Shown in pieces: positions 14,977-23,985 of a DNA stretch of 64,000 nt. The DNA is from ASMP01 sp964617015 (lineage in GTDB: Archaea > Nanobdellota > Nanobdellia > Pacearchaeales > GW2011-AR1): contig CAZTVG010000002.1 in the NCBI GenBank assembly GCA_964617015.1, forward strand, positions 30,066 to 94,065, in the 5' to 3' direction. The notes under the pieces are model-generated. The model was not told the origin of the DNA and did not search any database. It worked only from the letters and a program-made list of their open reading frames with translations. How positions within the stretch are numbered: the first letter of the stretch is position 1; every line of letters starts with the position of its first letter. The position numbers were made by a program, and so were the translations under genes.

Positions 14977-16098
14977 ATGGTCAATAAAAAGGCGGTAAGC
15001 ATAATGGTGGGTTATGTCTTACTCGTTGTTTTTTCCGTAATAATCGGAACAGTGGTTTATCAGTGGCTGAGCACATATGTTCCCACAGAACCCTTGGGTT
15101 GTCCTGAAGGTTCTTCTCTTTTTGTAAAAGACGCAATTTTTGATTCCTCAGATTCAACGTTAAACTTAACTCTGAAAAATAACGGAAGATTCAATATTGC
15201 AGGATACTTTATCCATGCAAAAAACAGCTCAAGCCAAGAATTAGCAATCATTGATCTATCAATTTATTTGAACGAAAGCAGCGGAGGAAATAAATTCGGA
15301 AATTCTGTTTTGTTTACCTTTTCAGGAGAAAACTCTCTAAAACCAGGCAATCAAAAAACCAATATTTTTGATATTCCTCCCGAAATAGGAGAACCTTATT
15401 CCATAAGGATAATCCCTACAAGATTCCAGGAAGAAGATAACCGGGAAAGGTTTGTGAGCTGCGGGAATGCAAGAGTGGAGCAGATTGTCGGTGCGCCTCC
15501 AGTGGTATGTGTACCTGACACCTGTTCTGATTTAAGTTATGTATGTGGAAGTTGGAGTGATGGTTGTGGTGGAATAATAGACTGTAACCAACCTGGCTGT
15601 GATAGTAATACTGAGTTTTGTGATGCTAGCGGTCAATGTATATCTACAAGTTGTATTCCTGCCGCAGACCCAACTCTTATAGGAATCTGCGGAACACAAG
15701 ACTGCGACGTTAGTACTGCAACTAACGGAACCTGTGGAACTGTGGATTGTGGAACATGCCCTGTAAAATTTGAATGCGATGCAGGGCAGTGTGTTGCTTT
15801 ATGCGGAGACGGCATCATTGACTCTGGCGAGGAATGTGATGACGGAAACACTGTAGACGGAGATGGCTGCTCAAGCACATGCACTATTGAAACGAGTTGG
15901 GAGTGTAGTGGAGAGCCAAGCGTGTGCACGTCTATTGCAAGTTGCCCAGAATATTGCGTGTTGTCTTTAGGATATTCTACTGGTTTCTGTACCAACAGTC
16001 CAGGTAACTGTCAGAGCAGCGGAGGAGTATATGAAGCAGGAGGAGATCAGTGGTGTACTGGGGGCTCTCAGGCAGATACTTGTTGTTGCCAGCCATAA
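14977..16098 (+). CDS. Cys-rich pilin-like protein with DUF4215-type repeat
   Basis: About 373 residues from ATG 14977. The N-terminus VNKKAVSIMVGYVLLVVFSVIIG is a class III signal/pilin helix. A beta domain of about 150 residues follows, then a Cys-rich half with CxxC-like spacings. One repeat (CGDGIIDSGEECDDGNTVDG, then DGCSSTC) matches the DUF4215/Myxococcus-type Cys-rich repeat. Likely a pilus-tip adhesin stabilised by disulfides. The same repeat type occurs in the surface gene at 30.2-32.8 kb. Confidence 0.7.
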   Translation: MVNKKAVSIMVGYVLLVVFSVIIGTVVYQWLSTYVPTEPLGCPEGSSLFVKDAIFDSSDSTLNLTLKNNGRFNIAGYFIHAKNSSSQELAIIDLSIYLNESSGGNKFGNSVLFTFSGENSLKPGNQKTNIFDIPPEIGEPYSIRIIPTRFQEEDNRERFVSCGNARVEQIVGAPPVVCVPDTCSDLSYVCGSWSDGCGGIIDCNQPGCDSNTEFCDASGQCISTSCIPAADPTLIGICGTQDCDVSTATNGTCGTVDCGTCPVKFECDAGQCVALCGDGIIDSGEECDDGNTVDGDGCSSTCTIETSWECSGEPSVCTSIASCPEYCVLSLGYSTGFCTNSPGNCQSSGGVYEAGGDQWCTGGSQADTCCCQP

Positions 16099-16256
16099 TC
16101 AACAACTAATAAATATTTATAAACTTTAAATAGTAAAAGAGATTATGTTAAGAAAAAATGAGAAGATGTTTAAATACCTCTATGATTTAATAGCATTAAA
16201 TTGTAATTATTTCAGTAAATTAAATTTTAAAAAGAAGAATTCCTCATTATAATAAA

Positions 16257-16742
16257 ATGAAACATTTTTTTTCTCTAAAGAGGAAGAAAGGAATTTCTCC
16301 TGTAATTGCAACTGTTCTGCTGGTTGCAATGGTATTGGTTGTAGGCCTTATAATATTTCTCTGGTTCAGGGGAATCACACAAGAAGCTGTGACCAAATTC
16401 GGGGGGACAAACATAGAGCTTGTTTGCAATGATGTGGGATTTTCATCAAGCTATTCTTCGGGAATTCTTTCCCTTTCAAATATAGGAAATGTCCCTATTT
16501 TTGGGATGAAACTGAAAGTAACTTCCCAGGGAAGCTACCAAACCTATGACCTGAAAGACCTACCTGGAAACTGGCCAAGCATAGGATTGAGACAGGGGGG
16601 AACTTTTTCTTCAGGAGATTTGAGTACTACAATTTCCGGTGCAAGTGAAGTCCTGGTGATTCCTGTGCTTATAGGAAGTTCTGAAAGAGGAGAGCAGAGC
16701 CATGTTTGTGATGAACAGTATGGACAGGAATTAGCATTGTAA
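16257..16742 (+). CDS. Archaeal type IV pilin
   Basis: 161 residues. The N-terminus KRKKGISPVIATVLLVAMVLVV is the classical archaeal pilin signal (cleavage after G, then ISPVIATVLL). The remainder is a Ser/Gly-rich beta domain with two Cys (VCNDVG and HVCDEQ) that may pair. Own promoter likely, as about 160 nt of AT-rich sequence precede it. Best candidate for the main pilin. Confidence 0.8.
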   Translation: MKHFFSLKRKKGISPVIATVLLVAMVLVVGLIIFLWFRGITQEAVTKFGGTNIELVCNDVGFSSSYSSGILSLSNIGNVPIFGMKLKVTSQGSYQTYDLKDLPGNWPSIGLRQGGTFSSGDLSTTISGASEVLVIPVLIGSSERGEQSHVCDEQYGQELAL

Positions 16743-16890
16743 TGTGTTGATGAAAAATTAAGATAATAATATAATTTAAGGCATCTTGTTTTTAAGTGGT
16801 TATTAAAACCAAATTAACTAAGAGTATTATGATAAGATATTAAAAGATATAAAAACTAAGTATTTACATTAAGAAGATCAGAAATAAAAC

Positions 16891-17406
16891 ATGAAAAACA
16901 GAAGAGGTATTTCCGGCGTTATCACAGTAGTTATCCTTATAGCGCTGGTAATGACAATTGCTGGAATTGTGTGGGCTGTTGTCAATAATCTTGTAAAAGA
17001 GGAGCTAGAGGGTGCCGGGTCCTGCTTTGGTATTTTCGGAAAGGTAAATCTGAACAGCAGATACACCTGTTATAACAGCAGCCAGGAACTTCTGTTCTCA
17101 ATAAGTATCGGAGATGTTGACGTTGATGAAGCCCTCATAGGAATCTCCGGACAAGGCACAGGCGTAAGCTTTAAATTAAGCAGCCAAGCAGGCCCGATAG
17201 ATAATGTCTTCACATATCCTGACAGATCAGCAGATGTAAGCCTGCCTTCAAAAAACAGCGGACTTACATATATCTTTGATCTGGCTGGCGCAGGTTTTTC
17301 AGGAACTCCTGATTCAGTAAGCATAGCTCCCATAATCAAAGGTAATCAGTGCGGGGTTTCGGATACTCTCGGGGAAATTGCCAATTGCGCTTCCCTGAAT
17401 CTGTAA
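16891..17406 (+). CDS. Archaeal type IV pilin-like protein
   Basis: 171 residues. Class III signal NRRG-ISGVITVVILIALVMTIAGI followed by WAVVNNLVKEEL. The mature beta domain has Cys in GSCFGIFG, YTCYNSS, NQCGVS and IANCAS, suggesting two disulfides. Paralogue of the previous pilin in layout. Confidence 0.78.
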   Translation: MKNRRGISGVITVVILIALVMTIAGIVWAVVNNLVKEELEGAGSCFGIFGKVNLNSRYTCYNSSQELLFSISIGDVDVDEALIGISGQGTGVSFKLSSQAGPIDNVFTYPDRSADVSLPSKNSGLTYIFDLAGAGFSGTPDSVSIAPIIKGNQCGVSDTLGEIANCASLNL

Positions 17407-17572
17407 AAGCAGTTTAGATTAGAAATGACAGGCTTTTATTTTTTTCAGGATTAAATTCCATGAATTTAAATCAGCAGCATGTAATTATAATGTTATTAAA
17501 AACCAGGAATAGAATATTATTAAACAAATGGGTAAAAGAAAAATATTAAAACCAATTCTGGCTTAGAGTCAT

Positions 17573-18157
17573 ATGGGAAAAAAGAGGGGAACTTCGTCCG
17601 GGCTTGGCCAGAGCAGGAGACAATTTTTCAAGAAAAATCGTGAGGGGCAGATTTGGGTAGAAACAGTTGTATACACCCTGATTGCTTTTGCATTAATCGG
17701 ACTGGTTTTGACCTTCGTGAAACCCAAGATAGAAGAAATTCGGGACAAGGGAATCATAGACCAGTCAATCACTGTTTTAAATGACATTGATCTTATTATA
17801 AAAACACTCGGGGGTCCTGGAAATCAAAGAGTAATTGAACTAGGAATAAACAAGGGAACACTTAACATCGATGGAGAAAACGATAAAATTTACTTTGAAA
17901 TTGAAAGCAAATACACATACAGCCAGCCAGGAGAGGATGTAAATGTGGGAAATATAATTGCCCATACTGAAGAAAAAGGAAATATTAATGAATTAACCTT
18001 AACAATAGATTATGCAGGGAAGTATGACATAACTTTCCGGAACCTGGATGAATTAAAAAAAATAAGCAGAGCCTCAACCCCTTACAAAATCATTATCAAG
18101 AACATGGGGGAAGATGCTTTTAAAAAAACGATTATCAACATAGAGGTGATTGATTAA
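17573..18157 (+). CDS. Type IV pilin-like protein
   Basis: 194 residues. A long basic N-terminus (about 25 residues, GQSRRQFFKKNREG) precedes the pilin helix QIWVETVVYTLIAFALIGLV; the Glu at about +5 after the cleavage Gly is the classical pilin Glu5. The mature domain is beta-rich and Cys-free. Lies directly before the assembly ATPase gene. Confidence 0.72.
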   Translation: MGKKRGTSSGLGQSRRQFFKKNREGQIWVETVVYTLIAFALIGLVLTFVKPKIEEIRDKGIIDQSITVLNDIDLIIKTLGGPGNQRVIELGINKGTLNIDGENDKIYFEIESKYTYSQPGEDVNVGNIIAHTEEKGNINELTLTIDYAGKYDITFRNLDELKKISRASTPYKIIIKNMGEDAFKKTIINIEVID

Positions 18158-18288
18158 AATAAGATTGATGAAATGTTAGATAAAGAAAAAATTGAGATGA
18201 GAATAAAATTAAGATATCATACAGAAATTGTGCTTTTATTAACAATCTTAAAAAATACGAGTGAAGCGAGGCAATTTAAATATTAAAA

Positions 18289-19833
18289 ATGGAGCAAATA
18301 CAAAATTATCCAAGAGTTGCAATAAATTTTTCTCCTGTGACTCCTGCTTTGAAAAAGATAAAAGACAAAACAAAAATTGATGTAAGGTATAGTGTAATTG
18401 CTCCTTTTGCCTTCGTGCATATTTACTGGAGCCCCAAAATTTACGAAGTTGTTTATGAGGTGGAAGAGCCAAGGCTTGATGAAATAGAGGTAAGATACAG
18501 GGAACAGATTCTTACTGCGATAAGAGACATGATCAATTTTGACACAATTGTTGAAAAAAATGTTGAAAAGCTTTTAGAGTATATAGACAAGAGATTTAAG
18601 ATTATTGCTTTTGAACTTGGATTAAATATATCCTATGAATCTTATAAAAAAATATATTATTATCTTATCAGAGATTTTGTGGGTTTTAATGAAATCGATC
18701 CCTTACTCAAGGATTATTTTGTGGAAGACATAGAGTGTAATGGCAATGACAGCCCTATTTACGTAGTCCACAGAGTTTTCAGGAATATTAAAACAAATGT
18801 TATTTTTAAAGACCCTAACAAGCTTGAAAGTTTTGTTGAAAAACTCGCCCAGAGGTCTGGAAAACATATTTCATATGCTTCTCCTATCCTGGATGGAAGC
18901 CTTCCTGACGGAAGCAGGGTAAATGCAACTTATACAAAAGACATCACCTCGAAAGGGCCGACATTTACAATCAGAAAGTTCACAAAAACTCCATGGACAC
19001 CCACACAACTGCTTTCCTTCAGGACTCTAAGTCCTGAAATGCTTGCTTATCTCTGGATTCTTGTGCAGTACAAGATGAATATTTTGATTACAGGAGGAAC
19101 TTCTTCCGGAAAAACCACCCTCCTTAACGCTATCACTTTTTTTATTCCTCCTGAAGCAAGAGTTGTAAGTATTGAAGACACGAGGGAATTAAATATTCCA
19201 AGAGAAAACTGGCTTCCCAGTGTTGTAAGAAGTGCTACAGGGGTAGGAAATGTAGGGGAAATAGACCTTTTTACACTGCTTAAGAGCTCTTTCAGACAAA
19301 ATCCCGATTATGTGATTGTCGGGGAAGTAAGAGGCAAAGAAGCTTATGTGTTGTTTCAGGGAATGGCTTCAGGACACGCTTCAATCAGCACCATGCACGC
19401 AGATTCTGTGGATACCGTAATAAAAAGACTGGAAACCCCTCCGATAGAACTTTCCCCCACACTCTTAAATGTTCTTGACTGCGTATGCATCATGACACAT
19501 GCCATCTCAAAAAAACAAGAAACCAGAAAGCTCAAGGAAATAGTTGAGATAATCAATATAACTTCTGAGGGAATTGCCATGACAAACACGCCTTTTGTCT
19601 GGAATCCTACCGATGACCAGTTCTATTTCAAGAAAAACAGCAAGATATTTGAAAAAATTTCAAAAAGATATGGGTTAGAGATACAGGAATTACAGGCTGA
19701 ATTCAGAAAAAGAGTCAATCTTCTCTACAGGATGCATGAAAGCAAATTTTTTGATTTCCAAAAGTTTCAGGATGCAATTACACATTATTATAAGAAGCCC
19801 CTTGAGGTCTTAAAGAAGTTCGGGGTTGAGTGA
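18289..19833 (+). CDS. Type II/IV secretion (pilus assembly) ATPase, VirB11/GspE-like
   Basis: 514 residues. It powers pilus assembly from the cytoplasm. N-terminal domain about 1-150, then the RecA-like ATPase with Walker A GGTSSGKTTLLNA (about 268-280), the Asp-box region VVSIEDTREL, Walker B/His box DYVIVGEVRGKEAYVLFQGM and ASGHASISTMHAD. This is the archaeal FlaI/TadA/PilT group. It is the only such ATPase in the locus and is followed by two integral membrane partners. No archaellum accessory genes accompany it, so a type IV pilus is favoured over an archaellum. Confidence 0.93.
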   Translation: MEQIQNYPRVAINFSPVTPALKKIKDKTKIDVRYSVIAPFAFVHIYWSPKIYEVVYEVEEPRLDEIEVRYREQILTAIRDMINFDTIVEKNVEKLLEYIDKRFKIIAFELGLNISYESYKKIYYYLIRDFVGFNEIDPLLKDYFVEDIECNGNDSPIYVVHRVFRNIKTNVIFKDPNKLESFVEKLAQRSGKHISYASPILDGSLPDGSRVNATYTKDITSKGPTFTIRKFTKTPWTPTQLLSFRTLSPEMLAYLWILVQYKMNILITGGTSSGKTTLLNAITFFIPPEARVVSIEDTRELNIPRENWLPSVVRSATGVGNVGEIDLFTLLKSSFRQNPDYVIVGEVRGKEAYVLFQGMASGHASISTMHADSVDTVIKRLETPPIELSPTLLNVLDCVCIMTHAISKKQETRKLKEIVEIINITSEGIAMTNTPFVWNPTDDQFYFKKNSKIFEKISKRYGLEIQELQAEFRKRVNLLYRMHESKFFDFQKFQDAITHYYKKPLEVLKKFGVE

Positions 19834-19872
19834 AAAGAAAATATTTAATAACATAAATTCCTTTTCTTAGGC

Positions 19873-20040
19873 ATGATAAAAGAGAGTGATATTTCGTTTC
19901 TTAATCAGCTTGTCAAAACCCTTGAAGACTCTTTTAACAAGCTTGAAAAGGCATACAACAAAAAAGATTCTGAAAATTTTAACAAATTAAAAAAAATTGT
20001 CGTCCAGACACAAGGAAAAATTTTAGAGGTAATACAATGA
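19873..20040 (+). CDS. 55-aa helical protein between pilus ATPase and membrane gene
   Basis: ATG 19873 to TGA 20038-20040. The sequence (MIKESDISFLNQLVKTLEDS, FNKLEKAYNKKDSENFNKLK) has heptad-like spacing and should be a short coiled coil. It overlaps the next ATG by 4 nt (ATGA), typical of real coupled genes. Role unknown; it may contact the helical N-terminus of the following membrane protein. Confidence 0.6.
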   Translation: MIKESDISFLNQLVKTLEDSFNKLEKAYNKKDSENFNKLKKIVVQTQGKILEVIQ

Positions 20041-21368
20041 TAGAAGGAGATATCGCAATTGAAAAACTCGGGAAAAGCATATTGCAGGAGAGAAAAACAG
20101 TCAAGGAAATTAACTCCTTATTTAATTATTTCAGCAATGCAGATACACAGGAAGAGAAAAGGATGATTTCTTCTCAAATTGAAGCACTAACAGGTTCACT
20201 CAGAAAAACAGGGCAGGAGGTAATCGGTTCTATGGAAAAGATTTCTTTGTTTAAGCCTCTTCATCAGGATTCAGAAAAAAAAGCCTTTATTCCGGAAACA
20301 GAGAAAATCCAGCAGAGAACTTTCCAAAAAATACCCTCCATTAATGTTGTTGAAACAAAGTCTTCCAAAACAAAGCTCAAATTATCGCGTCTTGAAAAAA
20401 TTACTCTCAAGAGAATGAAGAAGACAAAGAAAAAAATTGTTGAAAAGAAAGAAAGAAAGCCAAGCACGTATGCCATGATTTCAAGCAGTCTTTTTTATAA
20501 ATTTTCAATGTCTCTTATTGACAAAGGATTGTTTAAACAATTAAAGAGAGATCTGGTGAGGGCAAATATGGAATTTGTGCCTGCAAATTATATTTCTTTT
20601 ATTTTTTTCACAACTGTCTTGTCTGCAATTGCCGCTGTTTTTGTTACCCTGTTCTTCTTGTTTTTTAACATTACTGCGCTTCCTCCTTTCATAGTCGGTA
20701 TTGAAGAATCTTTGGGCTTAAGGTTTCTGAAAGTTTTCTGGATTTTGCTTGCCATACCTGCCATAACTTTCCTTTTTGCCTATTTTTATCCCTCTCTTGA
20801 AAAAAAATCTTTAGAAAGCAAAATTAACTTTGAACTTCCTTTTGCAGCCATACACATGTCATCCATCTCGAGTTCAATGATAGAACCAAGCAAAATTTTC
20901 AGCATAATCATCTCCACAAAAGAATACCCTTATCTTGAAAAGGAATTTATAAAACTTCAGAATGAGATAAACATATACGGGTATGATTTGGTAACTGCAC
21001 TGAAAAACAGGGCATTTAACAGTCCCAGCAGAAAGCTTTCAGATCTTTTTAATGGCTTGGCAACATCAATAACCTCAGGGGGAAATATTCCTGATTTCTT
21101 TGAAAAAAGATCCCAGAGTCTTCTTTTTGAACACAGGCTGGACAAAGAAAAGCAGTCAAAGGCTTCTGAAACGTTTATGGACATTTACATAAGCGTTGTT
21201 ATTGCCGCGCCGATGATTTTAATGCTGTTGCTGATGATGATGAGGATAAGCGGCCTGGGAATTTCATTAAGCCCTTCCATGATTACTCTTATAATGGTTC
21301 TTGGAGTTACTCTCATAAATATTTTTTTCCTGACTTTCCTGCACATAAAACAGCCTGAGGGGACGTAA
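20037..21368 (+). CDS. Pilus assembly membrane protein, T2SS F/TadC-like (1)
   Basis: 443 residues. Residues 1-145 are a charged, helical cytosolic extension. The GspF domain follows with TM helices at about 182-210, 230-265 and a pair near 375-435, and the cytosolic loop SPSRKLSDLFNGLATSITSG characteristic of T2SSF. It should be the inner platform of the pilus with the ATPase. Archaeal systems often use two such proteins; the second is the next gene. Confidence 0.85.
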   Translation: MIEGDIAIEKLGKSILQERKTVKEINSLFNYFSNADTQEEKRMISSQIEALTGSLRKTGQEVIGSMEKISLFKPLHQDSEKKAFIPETEKIQQRTFQKIPSINVVETKSSKTKLKLSRLEKITLKRMKKTKKKIVEKKERKPSTYAMISSSLFYKFSMSLIDKGLFKQLKRDLVRANMEFVPANYISFIFFTTVLSAIAAVFVTLFFLFFNITALPPFIVGIEESLGLRFLKVFWILLAIPAITFLFAYFYPSLEKKSLESKINFELPFAAIHMSSISSSMIEPSKIFSIIISTKEYPYLEKEFIKLQNEINIYGYDLVTALKNRAFNSPSRKLSDLFNGLATSITSGGNIPDFFEKRSQSLLFEHRLDKEKQSKASETFMDIYISVVIAAPMILMLLLMMMRISGLGISLSPSMITLIMVLGVTLINIFFLTFLHIKQPEGT

Positions 21369-21373
21369 TTAAA

Positions 21374-22222
21374 ATGGAATTTAGAAAAATACATTGGTTT
21401 GGAATTGGCCTTGCTATGGCTATCATTGCACTATCTTTCTTCTTTCTTGGGACAAGATTTTTCTTCTTTATTTTCGGAATCGGTTTTTTGACTGGTGCCT
21501 CTCCTTTTGTTTTCTCCATAATCAATGAAACAAGAGTTGCCTCTGAAAAAGAAGAGATGTTTCTGGAATTTGCAAGGAGCCTTGTTGAAAGTGTAAAAAC
21601 AGGAACACCAATAAACAAAAGCATAATTAATGTCAAAGACAAGTTTTACGGGGTTTTAAGCGAGAATATAAAAAAACTGGCTAATCAGATTTCTCTGGGT
21701 ATTCCATTGAGCAAAGCTCTCCAGACTTTTTCAGATGATGTCAATAACAAAACAATTTCAAGAACCCTGACACTGATAGGACAGGCGGAAAAGAGCGGAG
21801 GAGAAATAGGTGGTATTCTGGAATCTGTCACAGAAGCTGTAAGCATGGCAGACAAACTGAAAAAAGAAAGAAAAGCCTCAATATCTGCTCTCGTGGTCCA
21901 GGGATACATAATCTTCTTTGTATTCATAATCATAATTCTTGTTCTTCAGTTCCAGATACTCCCTTTGCTTACAGGATTTGCCACGACAGGGGAAGGGGCT
22001 GCTGGAATTGGCGGTTTTATAGGGGGAGGTGGAAGCCCTATAAGCCAGGAAGAATTATCCAACTCATTCCTGTATCTCTTGTTAGTCCAGGGGTTTTTCA
22101 GCGGACTTACAATAGGCAAATTATCAGAAGGAAACGTAAAGACAGGAATTAGGCACTCTTTTACACTGATGCTGTTTGCATTTTTAATTTCAGCAGGAGC
22201 AAATGTATTTTTCGGAGGATAA
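21374..22222 (+). CDS. Pilus assembly membrane protein, T2SS F/TadC-like (2)
   Basis: 282 residues. TM helices at about 8-50, 178-205 and 225-282. The T2SSF loop is seen in RSLVESVKTGTPINKSIINV and in TLIGQAEKSGGEIGGILESV. It starts 5 nt after the previous gene. Together the two proteins form the membrane platform for the VirB11-type ATPase. Confidence 0.85.
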   Translation: MEFRKIHWFGIGLAMAIIALSFFFLGTRFFFFIFGIGFLTGASPFVFSIINETRVASEKEEMFLEFARSLVESVKTGTPINKSIINVKDKFYGVLSENIKKLANQISLGIPLSKALQTFSDDVNNKTISRTLTLIGQAEKSGGEIGGILESVTEAVSMADKLKKERKASISALVVQGYIIFFVFIIIILVLQFQILPLLTGFATTGEGAAGIGGFIGGGGSPISQEELSNSFLYLLLVQGFFSGLTIGKLSEGNVKTGIRHSFTLMLFAFLISAGANVFFGG

Positions 22223-22223
22223 G

Positions 22224-22934
22224 ATGGAAAAAACAGGTTCCCACGTCGGTGTTGTTCTTTCGTTTGTGATATTCATAACATTTATTATTTTTCTTTATGT
22301 AATAATCCAGCCAACAATAAAACAGGGTGGCAAGCAAAATTTCATTGAGCACATTAAGGGAGAAATAATAGAAAGGATTTCAACAGATTTAACAAGTATT
22401 TCTGTAACAATGAATGCAGGTCCTCAAACCTGTGTTGAATTGCGTGATTTTTTCACCATAACAGAAATAAGTGACAGAGTTATTGCAATAAATGATGCAG
22501 GAAGCGTCCTTAATGCTTTAAAAAACGGAAATAGCTTGTTTGTACCCAAAAATTCAAATGATTTCTTTCTCAAGATTCATGAATCAGATGAATTTAGTGT
22601 TGCGCAAACAGGAACAATGAGTTCGTGTAAGCAGTTAAGTGAGGGGAAGAACGGATATACTATTGGATTTGTAAAAACAAACAAACAAATCTTTGAAACA
22701 AAAATAATCAAGTTAATAAGTGATTATAAGAATGACTATGAAACTTTAAAGGGGATGCTTGGGGTTGCTCCGGGAGGCGAGTTTGGATTCAGTTTTACAT
22801 ACAGTGATGGAAATATAATCAAAACAGAGGAAAAAAATATAAGCGTGAGCGTCTATGTCAGTGAAATCCCAATACAGTATATAAGTAAAAATGCTGCAAG
22901 AGAGCAAGGCTCCCTGAACATAAAAGCATGGTGA
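22224..22934 (+). CDS. Pilin-like or pilus-associated anchored protein
   Basis: About 236 residues from ATG 22224, one nt after the previous stop; the in-frame TTG/ATG further up overlaps that gene. N-terminus MEKTGSHVGVVLSFVIFITFIIFLYVI is a pilin-like or signal-anchor helix (KTG as possible cleavage site). The exported part is beta-rich with two Cys. Family not recognised; function inferred from position. Confidence 0.6.
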   Translation: MEKTGSHVGVVLSFVIFITFIIFLYVIIQPTIKQGGKQNFIEHIKGEIIERISTDLTSISVTMNAGPQTCVELRDFFTITEISDRVIAINDAGSVLNALKNGNSLFVPKNSNDFFLKIHESDEFSVAQTGTMSSCKQLSEGKNGYTIGFVKTNKQIFETKIIKLISDYKNDYETLKGMLGVAPGGEFGFSFTYSDGNIIKTEEKNISVSVYVSEIPIQYISKNAAREQGSLNIKAW

Positions 22935-23059
22935 TTGGACAAGAAATGTTAATATATAATAAGTTAAGAGGAGTGAAAATGTATTGCTATATTGATTTTA
23001 GCAATTTATTTAATAAATTTGAATAGAAAAATCACTCACTTAAAAAATATCATGACGGA

Positions 23060-23491
23060 ATGATAAATAAAAAAGGGTGGATAAGAATTATTGAGGCTTT
23101 TGTCGCAATTTTGTTAGTGACTGGTGTGGTGCTTGTCGTAATAGGCAGGGGAAATTTTCAGAGAGAAGATATTTCCCAGATAGTTCATGATGCTGAGTTC
23201 TCCATCTTGAGAGAAATACAATTAAATGATACGTTAAGAGAGGAAATTCTCGGAACAAACGGCACAATAGAATGGAAAGATTTTCCTTCTCAGGCGCCTA
23301 AAACCAGAGACAAAATAGAAAGCAGGATACCCAGCTACCTTGAATGCTCTGCAAACATATGCAGGACTTCAGACCCTTGCTTTTTGGCAGAAGAGCAGGA
23401 AAGAGATGTCTACGCAGAGTCGGTTATAATAACCTCCAATTTGCAGACATTTAATCCAAGACTGCTAAAGTTATTCTGCTGGGAAAAATGA
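23060..23491 (+). CDS. Type IV pilin-like protein
   Basis: 143 residues. N-terminus MINKKGWIRIIEAFVAILLV fits a class III signal (cleavage after KKG, Glu near +6). The exported domain has Cys in LECSANICRTSDPC and a terminal FCWEK, suggesting two disulfides. Last gene of the pilus series. Confidence 0.68.
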   Translation: MINKKGWIRIIEAFVAILLVTGVVLVVIGRGNFQREDISQIVHDAEFSILREIQLNDTLREEILGTNGTIEWKDFPSQAPKTRDKIESRIPSYLECSANICRTSDPCFLAEEQERDVYAESVIITSNLQTFNPRLLKLFCWEK

Positions 23492-23529
23492 TTCTTAAAA
23501 TTAATAAACTATCCTTTCCTTAACTGGAT

Positions 23530-23937
23530 ATGAAAAAGTTTGAATTTTTAGAGCATACCGCAGACATAAAATTCAGGGCTTTTGGAAAAAACATGGAGGA
23601 AGTTTTTGAAAATTCTGCTTTGGCAATTTCTGAGATAATATCAAGAGGACAAAAAATAAAATCAGAAAAGAAAAAACAAATAGAGGTTGAAGGGCATGAC
23701 AAAGAATCTTTATTGTATAATTTTATTGAAGAACTTTTATATTTGACAGAAGCAGAAAGTTTTTTGGTTTCAAAAGCAAATATAACAGTGTCAGGCAACA
23801 AATTAAAGGCAAAGCTCTCAGGAGACTCAACCTTGAATTATTCAAATTTTGACCATATTAAGTCTCCAACCTATCACGAGATGTATTTCAAAGAAACAGG
23901 AAACGGCTGGGAGGCGCAAGTTGTCGTGGATGTTTGA
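23530..23937 (+). CDS. Archease (RtcB cofactor protein)
   Basis: 135 residues. Archease helps RtcB reach multiple turnovers in tRNA splicing ligation by promoting guanylylation. Family hallmarks: FEFLEHTADIKFRAFGKNME at the N-terminus, the helix EEVFENSALAISEI, SLLYNFIEELLYL, and the C-terminal IKSPTYHEM. Lies 1 kb upstream of rtcB with a LAGLIDADG gene between them. Confidence 0.95.
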   Translation: MKKFEFLEHTADIKFRAFGKNMEEVFENSALAISEIISRGQKIKSEKKKQIEVEGHDKESLLYNFIEELLYLTEAESFLVSKANITVSGNKLKAKLSGDSTLNYSNFDHIKSPTYHEMYFKETGNGWEAQVVVDV

Positions 23938-23985
23938 ATACCCGATAAACATAAGGTATTTAAACTTTAAATTCTTAATTTAGTC

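Noticed and set aside
15633..15995. 120-aa minus-strand ORF opposite the Cys-rich pilin gene
   Set aside because: His/Ser/Pro-rich shadow produced by Cys/Gly/Asp codons on the plus strand; no start signal.
18289..22222. Archaellum locus
   Set aside because: ATPase and J-type proteins would fit, but the archaellum accessory genes (FlaC-H) and typical archaellins are not present.
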